From the NCBI GenBank assembly GCA_041907665.1, contig JAYRGW010000012.1, forward strand, positions 1 to 64,000: a stretch of 64,000 nucleotides of DNA. Reading direction: 5' to 3'. Source of the stretch: JAAYUD01 sp041907665 (lineage in GTDB: Bacteria; Bacteroidota; Bacteroidia; Bacteroidales; Bacteroidaceae). Shown here piece after piece: positions 34,951 to 44,010 of this stretch. The notes under the pieces are model-generated. The model saw only the letters and a list, made by a program, of their open reading frames with translations, did no database searches and was not told where the DNA came from. How positions within the stretch are numbered: position 1 is the stretch's first letter; each line of letters starts with the position of its first letter. A program made the position numbers and the translations under genes.

Positions 34951-35931
34951 CTATATCGATAATTCGTGGAGAACATTAATAAGTTCGGGCTTCAAAGGCT
35001 TATCATTCTTTATAGCTTTGCTAAACGGAACGTAAACAATCTCATCATTTTCAATACCGATCATCACATTACGTTGATCCTCGAGCAGTGCATCAATAGC
35101 AGCTGCACCTAAGCGACTAGCAAGAATACGATCGTGTGCAGTAGGACTACCGCCACGCTGCAAATGACCAAGAATCGTAACACGAACTTCGTACTGTGGA
35201 TATTCCTTTTTCACACGTTCGGCATAATGCATCGCTCCACCGGTCAATTCACTTTCGGCCACGAGTACGATACTACTATTTTTCGACTTACGGAAACCAT
35301 TCTTTATGAATTCTTCCAGCTGATCAACTTCTGTACTAACCTCTGGAATTATAGCAGCTTCGGCCCCCGAAGCTATAGCACCATTAATGGCCAAGAAGCC
35401 GGCATCTCGTCCCATAACTTCAATAAAGAAAAGCCGTTCATGAGAAGTTGCCGTATCGCGGATTTTATCTACAGCCTCAAGAATCGTATTGAGAGCCGTA
35501 TCATAACCAATTGTTGTATCAGTTCCAAATAAATCGTTATCAATCGTACCCGGTAAACCAATACACGGAACATCATATTCTTGAGCAAAGATACGGGCGC
35601 CAGTCAATGAACCATCACCGCCTATTATAACCAACGCATCAATGCCTTCTTTTTGCATATTTTCATAAGCGACTTTTCTTCCTTCAGGAGTGGTAAACTC
35701 TTTGCAACGAGCAGTTTTCAAAATTGTGCCACCCAATTGAATGATATTGCTTACATTTTCACTCTTAAATTCAGAGATTTCGCCTGTTACTAACCCGTGA
35801 TAGCCCCGATATACAGCTTTTACTTGAAGTCCATGATAAATGGCAGCACGTGTCACAGCACGAATAGCTGCATTCATTCCTGGAGCATCACCTCCAGAAG
35901 TCAAAACACCGATACACTTTATTGTTCCCAT
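34951..35931 (-). CDS. pfkA: ATP-dependent 6-phosphofructokinase
   Basis: The 326-residue group A enzyme phosphorylates fructose 6-phosphate. Motifs: TSGGDAPGMNAAIRAV (ATP loop), IIGGDGSLTGA with Gly-Asp-Gly typical of ATP users rather than PPi users, the catalytic LPGTIDNDLFGTD, and the substrate-binding EVMGRDAGFLA. LGHLQRGGSPTAHDR lies in the C-terminal half. Length fits bacterial PfkA. It has its own promoter and terminator. A long gene-poor region separates it from rplT upstream. Confidence 0.96.
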   Translation of the reverse strand: MGTIKCIGVLTSGGDAPGMNAAIRAVTRAAIYHGLQVKAVYRGYHGLVTGEISEFKSENVSNIIQLGGTILKTARCKEFTTPEGRKVAYENMQKEGIDALVIIGGDGSLTGARIFAQEYDVPCIGLPGTIDNDLFGTDTTIGYDTALNTILEAVDKIRDTATSHERLFFIEVMGRDAGFLAINGAIASGAEAAIIPEVSTEVDQLEEFIKNGFRKSKNSSIVLVAESELTGGAMHYAERVKKEYPQYEVRVTILGHLQRGGSPTAHDRILASRLGAAAIDALLEDQRNVMIGIENDEIVYVPFSKAIKNDKPLKPELINVLHELSI

Positions 35932-35959
35932 AATAGCGTGATTTGATTTTTTTGTATTG

Positions 35960-35991
35960 CAAAGATAGTGTAAGCACAGACCATTCGCAAA
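35960..35991 (-). promoter_or_regulatory. pfkA promoter
   Basis: The minus strand has TTTG (35988-35991) and TATCTTTG (35960-35967), 20 bases apart, a full consensus match. Predicted start is near 35957, 25 bases before the ATG. Confidence 0.8.
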
Positions 35992-36022
35992 AATAAAACT
36001 ATTTATTTTGGTTAATATTTAA

Positions 36023-36205
36023 ATTCGAACTAATCGAAAGAATAATAGAATAATATTGCTGCATTCTACCCTCAGGACAGCAAAGAAAGAGGACCTTTTT
36101 GACTATGAAAGAATGCCATTCTATCACTCTGACGAGACTGTCGAAACCGTCAAAATGGCTTATCAGGAAAGTATATTGGCTTACCAACAAAAATTAAGGG
36201 ATTAA
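36023..36205 (+). pseudogene. Orphan C-terminal coding remnant
   Basis: One plus-strand frame stays open for 60 codons with no good start and ends at TAA (36203-36205). Its last ~38 codons read like real protein: KEDLFDYERMPFYHSDETVE, then a predicted helix MAYQESILAYQQKLRD. Nothing recognisable lies upstream, where the pfkA promoter begins. I read it as the tail of a gene whose front has been lost. The family is not recognised. Confidence 0.4.
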
Positions 36206-36359
36206 GCATTGTTTAGAAGAGCTTATATTTATATTGGCAAGATGCTAAAAGACGTAAAACATTTATTTGTTCAACAGAAAAGATCGTACAAACAGTCATT
36301 TAAACATTGTTTTACTCGATGCAAACAGCTGTAGTGCTCACCCCATTGACACTAAAGCA

Positions 36360-36775
36360 AGTACGATACAAACCTTTGCATGCAATCTATTTTTTCGGAA
36401 CGTTTTCTAAGATGAATATTTCCCAGAATTCTGATATTTTCTTATCCTAACCTAATCGAGGAACCCTTGTAGGCACTATTTTAGCTACTGCTTGATTGCT
36501 CGAATGCAACTCGAACAAGAACAGCACACAAGTATTTGGCATGCAAATCATTGATAGACAGCGAGAAATTCATAAGGATGAAAATAAATGTTTCTAGTTA
36601 CAAACTTTTAGTTTCGTCCTTATGATTTTTTATGTTCGTCGTTATCATTTTTCGGAAACTAAGTGTCAATTCCGCGCATTTGAAAGTATCACTTCGATAT
36701 GGTTAAAATAGTATCAGTATTGCTCTCCATATTCACTCCTGAAAACGAGGCTAGAAAAAGAATTCTCACACGCCA
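36360..36775 (-). repeat. Long intergenic repeat, copy A (inverted relative to copy B)
   Basis: The reverse complement of this segment aligns along its length with 56005-56400. Shared blocks in the same order include ACTATTTTAACCATA, AATGCGCGGAATTGA, CATAAGGACGAA, GTTTGTAACTAGAAAC, TTCTCGCTGT, and GGATAAGAAA followed by TATCAGAAT. By eye roughly three-quarters of positions agree. Inside is an imperfect palindrome: 23-base arms at 36571-36593 and 36602-36624 (20 of 23 pairs). No open reading frame spans it. Confidence 0.75.
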
Positions 36776-37066
36776 ACTTTCAGTACCCCCTTGTATCGCC
36801 CATTATCAGGGCACATTTGAGAGAAATCATAACACATTGATTCTCTGCGAGAAAACATGCTTTTCGTGTCCCATTTTGGTGTCGTGTGCACGTATGAGTC
36901 TGATATACAGTCAGTAACGGTGACAGAAACGTTTTCGTAACTAAAATAGAAAAAACAGGGTTTTACATATCTACACGAGGTGTCTTTAAGTATCGGTAAG
37001 AACCGACGACTTCAACAAATCGGTATTGTCTTTATCCTTCCAAAACGTCATATGCTCCTAAAAATG

Positions 37067-37128
37067 TTGTCGTATGTTAGTTTTTCCGAAAACTTAAGGA
37101 CGTTACCGAAAAAACTAACATACGACAA
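37067..37128. repeat. Hairpin with 19-bp arms (GTTAGTTTTT family)
   Basis: TTGTCGTATGTTAGTTTTT (37067-37085) and its perfect reverse complement (37110-37128) flank a 24-base spacer. The arm resembles the end of the nested palindrome at 34.7 kb (ACATACGTTAGTTTTTTCCG there). Confidence 0.75.
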
Positions 37129-37382
37129 TGTCGACGGCCGTAGCTTCATTTCACTTTGCAAAAAGACAACCCCATGTTACTGCGATAAGTAATGTATACT
37201 TTTTTTATACCGTCTCTCTCTTGCGCCTCTCGAGAATGAGTTGCAAACGGCATCAATACAAAAACATTTTAAGTTTTCATATATTTTAGTATGATAAAGC
37301 CCATAATTTGGTTTATCTCACAAACAATAGTAGTTAAGGAAAATAACCTTTCTCTGAGATATAATCATAAGACAGGCTATAT

Positions 37383-37580
37383 AGAAAAAAGAAAGGCCGC
37401 ACCAATGATGTGATGAAACTCCGAATGACATGATTTGAGTGCCCGCCACCTTTGTAATCCACCGACTTAAAGTTGTCCCGAAGGATGTGGCCCGCCATTG
37501 GTAACGAAAGCTTGTCTCGGTATTTCGATATAATTGATGAGTTTCCCGATCCAACCAGTGCGGCCTAATTTCTTTTCTTC
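37383..37580 (-). ncRNA. Structured RNA downstream of rplT (Bacteroidales-1 RNA candidate)
   Basis: A ~195-base minus-strand transcript is indicated by a consensus promoter at one end and a T-run at the other (37383-37393 reads A/G-rich on plus). The two ends pair as a perfect 9-bp stem (AGGCCGCAC at 37558-37566 on the minus strand with GTGCGGCCT at 37394-37402). Next inside, GAAACTC and GAGTTTC pair. The segment is clearly richer in GC than its flanks. Bacteroidales-1 RNA is described as a Bacteroidales RNA bounded by this type of promoter and a terminator and often lying downstream of the L20 gene, exactly this setting. The long closed-rod shape would also suit a 6S-like RNA. A frame of 78 codons through it is incidental. 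Confidence 0.75.
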
Positions 37581-37584
37581 ACAG

Positions 37585-37616
37585 CAAATATAAGCCTTAT
37601 ATTTTACATAAGCAAA
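37585..37616 (-). promoter_or_regulatory. Promoter of the rplT-downstream RNA
   Basis: The minus strand has TTTG (37613-37616) and TATATTTG (37585-37592), 20 bases apart, a full consensus match. Predicted start is near 37581. Confidence 0.8.
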
Positions 37617-37721
37617 TTTTCGGTTCTTTTTTATTGCAAATTACAACTTTTATTTGGCTCTGAAGCCTTTCTATCGCCTAATTTATATCATTATTTTAGA
37701 CTACAAGTAAGGGTATTAAAC

Positions 37722-37752
37722 AAAAAAAAGTATCACCTAAAGAAGTGATACT
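37722..37752 (-). terminator. rplT terminator
   Basis: On the minus strand AGTATCAC and GTGATACT form a perfect 8-bp stem with an 8-base loop, followed by eight T residues (37722-37729 read A on plus). Confidence 0.9.
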
Positions 37753-37782
37753 CTTTTTATTTGCTGCTATAATTTAAGCTGT

Positions 37783-38127
37783 TTATTTTACTTTTTCAAC
37801 CACGGCTTTGAAAGCTTCGGGATTGTTGACAGCTAAATCGGCTAACACTTTGCGGTTGATTTCAATACCTGCTTTGTGCAAGTTACCCATCAACTTGGAA
37901 TAAGACATGCCTTCCAAACGAGCGGCAGCATTGATACGCTGAATCCACAAAGCACGGAAGCTTCTCTTTTTGTTACGACGGTCACGGAAAGCATACGTCA
38001 AACCTTTTTCCCAAGTATTCTTGGCAACGGTCCAAACGTTTTTACGAGCACCAAAGTAACCTCTTGTTAACTTTAAAATTTTCTTTCTTCTTGCCCTCGA
38101 GGCAACATGATTTACTGATCTTGGCAT
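37783..38127 (-). CDS. rplT: 50S ribosomal protein L20
   Basis: The 114-residue basic protein has the typical N-terminus (PRSVNHVASRARRKKILKL), the GYFGARKNVWTVAK segment and WIQRINAAARLEGMSYSKLM. L20 is an early 23S rRNA-binding assembly protein. It is last of thrS-infC-rpmI-rplT and is followed by a terminator. In some bacteria L20 represses this operon through a leader structure. The 98-base rpmI-rplT gap here was not resolved into such a structure. Confidence 0.97.
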   Translation of the reverse strand: MPRSVNHVASRARRKKILKLTRGYFGARKNVWTVAKNTWEKGLTYAFRDRRNKKRSFRALWIQRINAAARLEGMSYSKLMGNLHKAGIEINRKVLADLAVNNPEAFKAVVEKVK

Positions 38128-38225
38128 AGTTTTAATACTTTTTGAATGTTAGCGTCGCCTCATGCGAACTTTTTAGCTAAAGACATTCGGTTAATACTTT
38201 AAAATAATCCCTTAAAAGATAGCGC

Positions 38226-38423
38226 TTAACGCAGATTTAGGAGTTCTCTTACTTGTTTTACATTTGTTGAATCAACAATTGCACCCAAGCAAAGGTTTCT
38301 TTTCTGCTTCTTAGTCTTCTTCGTCAGAATATGACTGTGATAAGCGTGCTTTCTTTTGATTTTACCTGTTCCGGTAAGAGCGAATCTTTTTTTGGCACCG
38401 GAGTTAGTTTTGATCTTTGGCAT
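38226..38423 (-). CDS. rpmI: 50S ribosomal protein L35
   Basis: The 65-residue basic protein has the family pattern PKIKTNSGAKKRFALTGTGK followed by KRKHAYHSHILTKKTKKQKR. Length is normal. It lies between infC and rplT, the conserved order in most bacteria. Confidence 0.97.
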   Translation of the reverse strand: MPKIKTNSGAKKRFALTGTGKIKRKHAYHSHILTKKTKKQKRNLCLGAIVDSTNVKQVRELLNLR

Positions 38424-38476
38424 TTTGTTATTAAATTAATTTATTATTAAGCATGGCAACGTACTATACCCGCACG

Positions 38477-39124
38477 TTACTCATTATCTTCCTTTTTTTC
38501 TTCAACTTGCTGCGACGGTTCTTGCTTTTGTACTTCAGGACCGTTTTCAGCAGCCTTCTTTTTTGCAACAGTCGGAGCTTCTACCTTCTTTTTCACAACA
38601 TCCCGTTTTTTTGGAGAAAGAAATATAGTCATTCGCTTTCCTTCTAAAACAGGCATTTGGTCTACCCTGGCATATTCTTCCAATTCACTGGCAAATCTCA
38701 AAAGTAACACTTCACCTTGTTCTTTAAATAAAATAGAACGTCCTTTAAAGAACACATAGGCTTTAACCTTATTACCTTCTTCCAAGAAGCCTATGGCATG
38801 TTTCAGTTTAAAATTATAGTCATGAGCATCGGTTTGTGGACCAAAACGAATTTCCTTGACTTCAACTTTCACCTGCTTTGCCTTTTGCTCCTTCTGCTTT
38901 TTCTTCAACTGATAAAGAAATTTGGAATAATCGATTATTCTGCAGACAGGTGGTTGCGCATTTGGTGAGATTTCCACTAAATCCAATTCATGCTCTTCAG
39001 CAATTTTGAGAGCTTGATAAAGAGGATATACCTGTGATTCTATACCCTCACCTACTATCCGTACCTCACGAGCATGTATCTGCTCGTTTACTCTATATTG
39101 GCCTTTCAGATTATCGTTCCTCAT
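38477..39124 (-). CDS. infC: Translation initiation factor IF-3
   Basis: The 215-residue product has the N-domain (YRVNEQIHAREVRIVGE, about 10-80), the linker with KKKQKEQKAKQVKVEVKEI, and the C-domain (about 90-175). An added C-terminal tail of ~40 residues is rich in Lys, Glu and Gln and is absent from E. coli IF-3 (180 residues). IF-3 keeps the 30S subunit free and checks the start codon. Unlike the AUU start of E. coli, the frame begins at ATG. Confidence 0.96.
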   Translation of the reverse strand: MRNDNLKGQYRVNEQIHAREVRIVGEGIESQVYPLYQALKIAEEHELDLVEISPNAQPPVCRIIDYSKFLYQLKKKQKEQKAKQVKVEVKEIRFGPQTDAHDYNFKLKHAIGFLEEGNKVKAYVFFKGRSILFKEQGEVLLLRFASELEEYARVDQMPVLEGKRMTIFLSPKKRDVVKKKVEAPTVAKKKAAENGPEVQKQEPSQQVEEKKEDNE

Positions 39125-39252
39125 GTATTAATACCGTTACTTGCTTTCTTTAATGTATTGTTTGTTTCCAAATTAATTTATTCAATTGTTATTTGCTTTA
39201 TTTTCTGCGACATTCCTTTTGAGAATGCCGCATTTTATAATTGGCTGCAAAG

Positions 39253-41193
39253 TTACCATTTATTTATCATACTTTGTACTTCTTCGTCAACTTTTTTAGC
39301 AAAATCTTCAAATTTCATCGTACCCTTGTCGCCTTCTCCTTGCTTACGAACTGCGACTTCACCATTTTCAGCCTCTTTTTCGCCAACAACAAGCATATAA
39401 GGAATACGTTGAAGTTCATTATCACGAATTTTCCTTCCTATTTTCTCATTACGGTCATCTATTTCGGCACGAACACCCTGTACATTGAAGTACTCGAGGA
39501 CTTTGTGAGCATATCCGTTAAACTTTTCACTGATAGGAAGAATTGCAACTTGCACAGGAGTCAACCACAGAGGAAACTTACCACCTGTATGCTCTATCAA
39601 AACAGCGACAAAACGTTCCATAGATCCGAACGGTGCACGGTGTATCATGACCGGACGATGTTTCTTATTATCTTCGCCCGTATATTCCAAGTTAAAACGT
39701 TCAGGCAAATTGTAATCAACCTGAATAGTTCCAAGCTGCCACTTACGTCCGATTGCGTCACGAACCATAAAGTCGAGCTTCGGTCCATAGAAAGCTGCTT
39801 CGCCATATTCTATCTTGGCATTCAGACCTTTTTCCTTACATGCCTCTATGATCGCATTCTCAGCCTTTTCCCAATTCTCGTCGCTTCCGATATATTTATC
39901 ATGATTGGTTTTATCACGCAAAGAGATCTGTGCCTCAAATTTATCAAATCCAAGTGCTTTGAAAATGATATTGATAATATCCATTACGCGAAGGAACTCA
40001 TCTTTGACCTGATCTGGACGACAGAAGATATGGGCATCATCTTGAGTAAAGCCACGCACCCTGGTCAACCCATGAAGTTCGCCACTCTGCTCATAACGAT
40101 AGACAGTACCGAACTCTGCAATACGAAGTGGCAAGTCTTTGTAAGAATGAGGTTCGTAGGCATACACTTCGCAGTGATGAGGGCAATTCATTGGCTTCAG
40201 CATATATTCCTCTCCTTCTTCGGGAGTGTGAATAGGCTGGAATGAGTCTTTACCATATTTGGCATAGTGTCCTGATGTAACATAGAGGTTCTTACTACCA
40301 ATATGGGGAGTCATAACTTGAAGGTATCCAAATCTTTTCTGGATACGTTTCAAGAATTCCTCAAGTTGCAGACGAAGAGTTGTTCCTTTGGGCAACCACA
40401 TAGGCAAACCTTTGCCGACACGATCGGAGAACATGAAAAGTTTCATTTCTTTTCCGATCTTACGATGATCACGTTTTTTAGCTTCCTCCAACATCACAAG
40501 ATATTCATCGAGCATCTTCTTTTTCGGGAAAGTAATACCGTAGATACGAGTCATCATCTTTCGGTCTTCATGCCCACGCCAATAAGCACCGGCAATAGAC
40601 AAAAGCTTAATAGCTTTGATCGGAACAGTGCTTATAATGTGTGGACCACGACATAGATCTGTAAAAGAGCCATTAGTATAAGTAGTGATGTGCCCATCTT
40701 CAAGATCATTGATAAGCTCTGTCTTATAATGCTGCCCTGTTTCTTCAAAGAATTTTAGAGCATCACCTTTTGTTATATTTTTGCGAATCAGCTCTTCCTT
40801 TTTAGCTGCTAGTTCGGCCATTTTCTTTTCAATAACAGGCAGATCACTTTCCTTTAGTTCTATCTCACCCGGATCTACATCATAGTAGAAGCCATTTTCA
40901 ATAGCAGGACCTATACCGAATTGGATGCCAGGATATAATTCTTGAAGAGCCTCGGCAAGCAAGTGCGAACTTGTGTGCCAAAATGCATGTTTACCTTCAG
41001 GATCATCCCATTTATAAAGTACAAAGGATGAATCGCTTTTGATGGGGATAGATAAATCTTGAACTTCTCCATTTACTCCACAAGCCAGCACATCGCGTGC
41101 CAATTGGGGGCTAATGCTTTCTGCGATTTGCAGTCCGGTAACACCTTCGTTGTACTCTCGAACAGTGCTATCGGGAAACGTAATCTTTATCAT
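39253..41193 (-). CDS. thrS: Threonyl-tRNA synthetase
   Basis: The 646-residue class II synthetase has an N-terminal TGS domain (1-60). The editing domain follows, with HTSSHLLAEALQ and DLCRGPHIIST. The catalytic core has the zinc ligands and motif 2 (MNCPHHCEVY, FGTVYRYEQSGELHGLTRVRGF) and motif 3 (HRAPFGSMERF). The anticodon-binding domain spans about 545-646. A -7 box TATTTTTG is at 41249-41256 on the minus strand. No threonine leader peptide was found upstream. Confidence 0.97.
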   Translation of the reverse strand: MIKITFPDSTVREYNEGVTGLQIAESISPQLARDVLACGVNGEVQDLSIPIKSDSSFVLYKWDDPEGKHAFWHTSSHLLAEALQELYPGIQFGIGPAIENGFYYDVDPGEIELKESDLPVIEKKMAELAAKKEELIRKNITKGDALKFFEETGQHYKTELINDLEDGHITTYTNGSFTDLCRGPHIISTVPIKAIKLLSIAGAYWRGHEDRKMMTRIYGITFPKKKMLDEYLVMLEEAKKRDHRKIGKEMKLFMFSDRVGKGLPMWLPKGTTLRLQLEEFLKRIQKRFGYLQVMTPHIGSKNLYVTSGHYAKYGKDSFQPIHTPEEGEEYMLKPMNCPHHCEVYAYEPHSYKDLPLRIAEFGTVYRYEQSGELHGLTRVRGFTQDDAHIFCRPDQVKDEFLRVMDIINIIFKALGFDKFEAQISLRDKTNHDKYIGSDENWEKAENAIIEACKEKGLNAKIEYGEAAFYGPKLDFMVRDAIGRKWQLGTIQVDYNLPERFNLEYTGEDNKKHRPVMIHRAPFGSMERFVAVLIEHTGGKFPLWLTPVQVAILPISEKFNGYAHKVLEYFNVQGVRAEIDDRNEKIGRKIRDNELQRIPYMLVVGEKEAENGEVAVRKQGEGDKGTMKFEDFAKKVDEEVQSMINKW

Positions 41194-41296
41194 CTTATAT
41201 TATTATTACTAAATTTCAGAATGTATCACTATCATGTTTAGTGAAGTGCAAAAATAATGAATTCTTTTATCAAAATAAGTTTTTTTCAAGAAAATG

Positions 41297-43306
41297 TTAT
41301 TTTGCTTTGTCTATGAAGCGTTTAATGATATTGTATGCAGATGCAATACCCAATTCGCCCGCTTTGCTCAAGTCACTGATACCTTGTTTGTTATTACCCA
41401 AGTATATATTTGTTAAGCCTCGATTAAAATAGGCTTCAGCAAATTTTTTATCGAGCGCTATCGCTTTGGTATAGTTAGCGACGGCCGATTTATAGTCTTT
41501 CAGCGAAGCTTGCAAATTGGCTAAGTTATAATATCCATATTGAAAATCCGGAGCTAGTTCGATAACTTTATTGAAATCATTCTTTACGATATCATACTCT
41601 GAAATTTGCATTTTCATTTCAGATTCGGCCGTTGTTTTATTCTGCTTCTGATTATTCTCTTCTTTTTCTATTTCCGATTTTTTATAATCCAATTCTTTAA
41701 ATCGAGTTATTGCCCTCATATAATATGCAGGGAATAGCTTATCATTATTTACAATGGCTTGAGTAAAATCTGCTATAGCGCTTGCAAAATCTTGTACCAA
41801 ATAGAAATCCACCCCTCTACTGAAGCGTGCGATAGCATCTTTATCATTCTTGGCTATTACAGAAGTATTATCGTCTATGTCTTTAAAATGAAATTTGACT
41901 TGCTCTTCATTAAGAGGTGTTTCGTTATTGGTTATCAATAGTTTTTTAGGCAAAGATTTCGTACTGTTAATCCGATCTATATACTTATAATAACGTATTT
42001 GATGAGCCATTTGACTTTCTTTCTCATAATAAGTGAGTGCAAACATAGGTTCGAGTTTTATGGCTACATTCCGATTCTGAACTTTACCTCGATAGTCATT
42101 CTTGTATTTCTCTCCCGAATCATCGTCTTCGTCCGCAATGACAATCTTTTGATAATTGTTTATATCCTTATCCGACTTGCGCCTCGTTTTCTGAGGAATA
42201 GCTCTCTTGCCACGAACAATACCTTGCCCCAATTCCATCTTAAATATTTTGAATTCGTCAAGTTCCGCACCGTTTTTATCGCCTATTTTACGCTTGGCAG
42301 CAGCACGTTGACTATAACCCACTATAAAATTAGGATATTTCTTTATAACAGTGGTATAGTCGCGTATGGCACCGCGATAATCTCCCGTCTGAGACCGAAG
42401 CAATCCGCGATTAAAAGTAGCCATCATATCGGAAGGATCTATCTTCAGCACGAAGTTAAAGTCTTCTATCGCACGATTGTCATCACCCACTTGCGCCCGA
42501 AGTAATCCTCTATTATAATGAGCAATAAAGTTATTCGGATCTAAATCGAGAGCCAAATTATAATCATTCATTGTCCCCCGCAAGTTGTTCAAATGAAAAC
42601 GTGCCAACGCCCGATTAATATACAGACCAGGGTTCTTTCCATTCAGTTTGATAGCTTCAGACAAGTCATTATCAGCATCTTTATATTTATTTTGGGCCAA
42701 CTTGATAGAACCTCTTGCGATGTAAGCATCAGGATCATACTTATCCAATTCAATCGCCATATCATAATTGGTCACAGCCTTGAGCGTATCTTTCTGATGC
42801 AAAGCTATCTCGCCCCGCATCATAAAAGCCTTAGTGTATTTTGGAGAAATAGCAAGTAGATGATCAAGATCATCGTTAGCAGATTTGTAATCATTCTGCT
42901 GTAAATGGCAGAGAGTTAAATTGTGCCAAAAAGTCGTATTTTCAGGATCATATTTTAGCGCAGTCTTATAGTCTTCAATGGCACCATCAAGTTTGCCTTG
43001 TTTGATACGTGCCAGCCCTCTTATTTGGTAAGCCCCTACAACAAACGGATTGCGTTGAAGCGCTTCACTACAATCAGATTCAGCGCCGGAATAATCATCC
43101 AGATTTATTTTAGCAACACCCCGAAAATAATAGGGTTCATATAGATAAGGTTTGGCATTGATTATCTGATTGAAATATTGAATAGACAAAACATAATCTT
43201 CAAAATAGAGCGCATTTCGAGCTATCATCATCACCCTATCAGTATTGATTTGAGCAATGGCGAATATGGGGCACCATAAGAGAAATAATAAAAACTTTTT
43301 CATCAT
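41297..43306 (-). CDS. Secreted tetratricopeptide-repeat protein
   Basis: The 669-residue product has a signal peptide (about 1-19, ending AIAQ). Roughly ten TPR units follow in two blocks (about 20-360 and 490-665). Examples are GAYQIRGLARIKQGKLDGAI, AHYNRGLLRAQVGDDNRAI and AYFNRGLTNIYLGNNKQGI. A non-repeat basic/acidic linker (about 365-480) joins them. TPR arrays mediate protein contacts, and this one is probably periplasmic. It lies between def and thrS, a position conserved in Bacteroidales, but its partner is unknown. Confidence 0.88.
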   Translation of the reverse strand: MMKKFLLFLLWCPIFAIAQINTDRVMMIARNALYFEDYVLSIQYFNQIINAKPYLYEPYYFRGVAKINLDDYSGAESDCSEALQRNPFVVGAYQIRGLARIKQGKLDGAIEDYKTALKYDPENTTFWHNLTLCHLQQNDYKSANDDLDHLLAISPKYTKAFMMRGEIALHQKDTLKAVTNYDMAIELDKYDPDAYIARGSIKLAQNKYKDADNDLSEAIKLNGKNPGLYINRALARFHLNNLRGTMNDYNLALDLDPNNFIAHYNRGLLRAQVGDDNRAIEDFNFVLKIDPSDMMATFNRGLLRSQTGDYRGAIRDYTTVIKKYPNFIVGYSQRAAAKRKIGDKNGAELDEFKIFKMELGQGIVRGKRAIPQKTRRKSDKDINNYQKIVIADEDDDSGEKYKNDYRGKVQNRNVAIKLEPMFALTYYEKESQMAHQIRYYKYIDRINSTKSLPKKLLITNNETPLNEEQVKFHFKDIDDNTSVIAKNDKDAIARFSRGVDFYLVQDFASAIADFTQAIVNNDKLFPAYYMRAITRFKELDYKKSEIEKEENNQKQNKTTAESEMKMQISEYDIVKNDFNKVIELAPDFQYGYYNLANLQASLKDYKSAVANYTKAIALDKKFAEAYFNRGLTNIYLGNNKQGISDLSKAGELGIASAYNIIKRFIDKAK

Positions 43307-43417
43307 TGTCGGATACGCCTTAATATATCAATAGACAAAAGTAACATCTTTATGTCATGTATATAAGTTTATCGTCCAAGTTTTTACCTTTTTTGATTTT
43401 TTTTGGAGAAACTACTC

Positions 43418-43978
43418 TTATTTTCTTTTAAATACTTTGACGCGATAGTTGCAATGAACCCTACCGTTGAGCATCGTATTAAGCTTGTTCTTTACTATTT
43501 GTTTACGCAGAGGAGATATCCGTTCAACAAACACATGTCCATCCAAATGATCGAACTCATGCTGCATGACACGCGCCAAATATCCATCAGCAACTTCTTC
43601 ATGCGGATTGAAATCGGCATCTAAATATTGAACTTTGATTTTTTTACTACGCTTTACATTTTCATGTATCCCCGGCAGACTGAGACATCCCTCTTCCATT
43701 GCTACTTGTTCTTCGCCGAACTCGATGATATGAGGATTGATATAGGCTTTACGAAAGTCCTTAAATTTGGGATCATCATCTTTAACCACATCCAAATCAA
43801 TAACAACTACTCGGATAGACAATCCCACCTGAGGCGCTGCCAATCCCACTCCATCTGCCTCACTCAATGTTTCGAACATATTAGCGATCAATTCTTGCAG
43901 GTTAGGATAGTCGGGTGTGATATCTTGTGCAACTTCTTTCAATACAGGCTGACCGTATGTATATATCGGTAATATCAT
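43418..43978 (-). CDS. def: Peptide deformylase
   Basis: The 186-residue iron/zinc hydrolase removes the formyl group from nascent proteins. All three motifs are present: GVGLAAPQ (43-50), EGCLS with metal ligand Cys98 (96-100), and HEFDH (140-144) with the other two ligands and catalytic Glu141. Length is normal. It lies 32 bases after ruvX on the same strand. Confidence 0.97.
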   Translation of the reverse strand: MILPIYTYGQPVLKEVAQDITPDYPNLQELIANMFETLSEADGVGLAAPQVGLSIRVVVIDLDVVKDDDPKFKDFRKAYINPHIIEFGEEQVAMEEGCLSLPGIHENVKRSKKIKVQYLDADFNPHEEVADGYLARVMQHEFDHLDGHVFVERISPLRKQIVKNKLNTMLNGRVHCNYRVKVFKRK

Positions 43979-44010
43979 AACTTATTAATATATTTATTTT
44001 TAAACAATTA

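Larger units (their letters stand above)
36206..37382. other. Gene-poor stretch between pfkA and the rplT-side RNA
   Basis: This is about 1.2 kb with no convincing gene. It holds the ~400-bp repeat unit (36360-36775) and the 19-bp-arm hairpin (37067-37128). Two 70-residue frames (36699-36917 and 36980-37192, plus) run across these repeats and look spurious. The segment 36776-36980 shows no recognisable feature. Confidence 0.6.

Noticed and set aside
36699..37192. Two ~70-codon plus-strand frames in the gene-poor region
   Set aside because: They run through repeat copy A and the 19-bp-arm hairpin and have no start signals or recognisable motifs.
37318..37554. 78-codon minus-strand reading frame after rplT
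   Set aside because: It lies across the structured RNA whose ends pair and which has its own promoter and T-run. The translation shows no protein-like pattern.
41194..41296. Possible threonine leader peptide upstream of thrS
   Set aside because: No short frame rich in Thr codons and no terminator/antiterminator pair were found before thrS.
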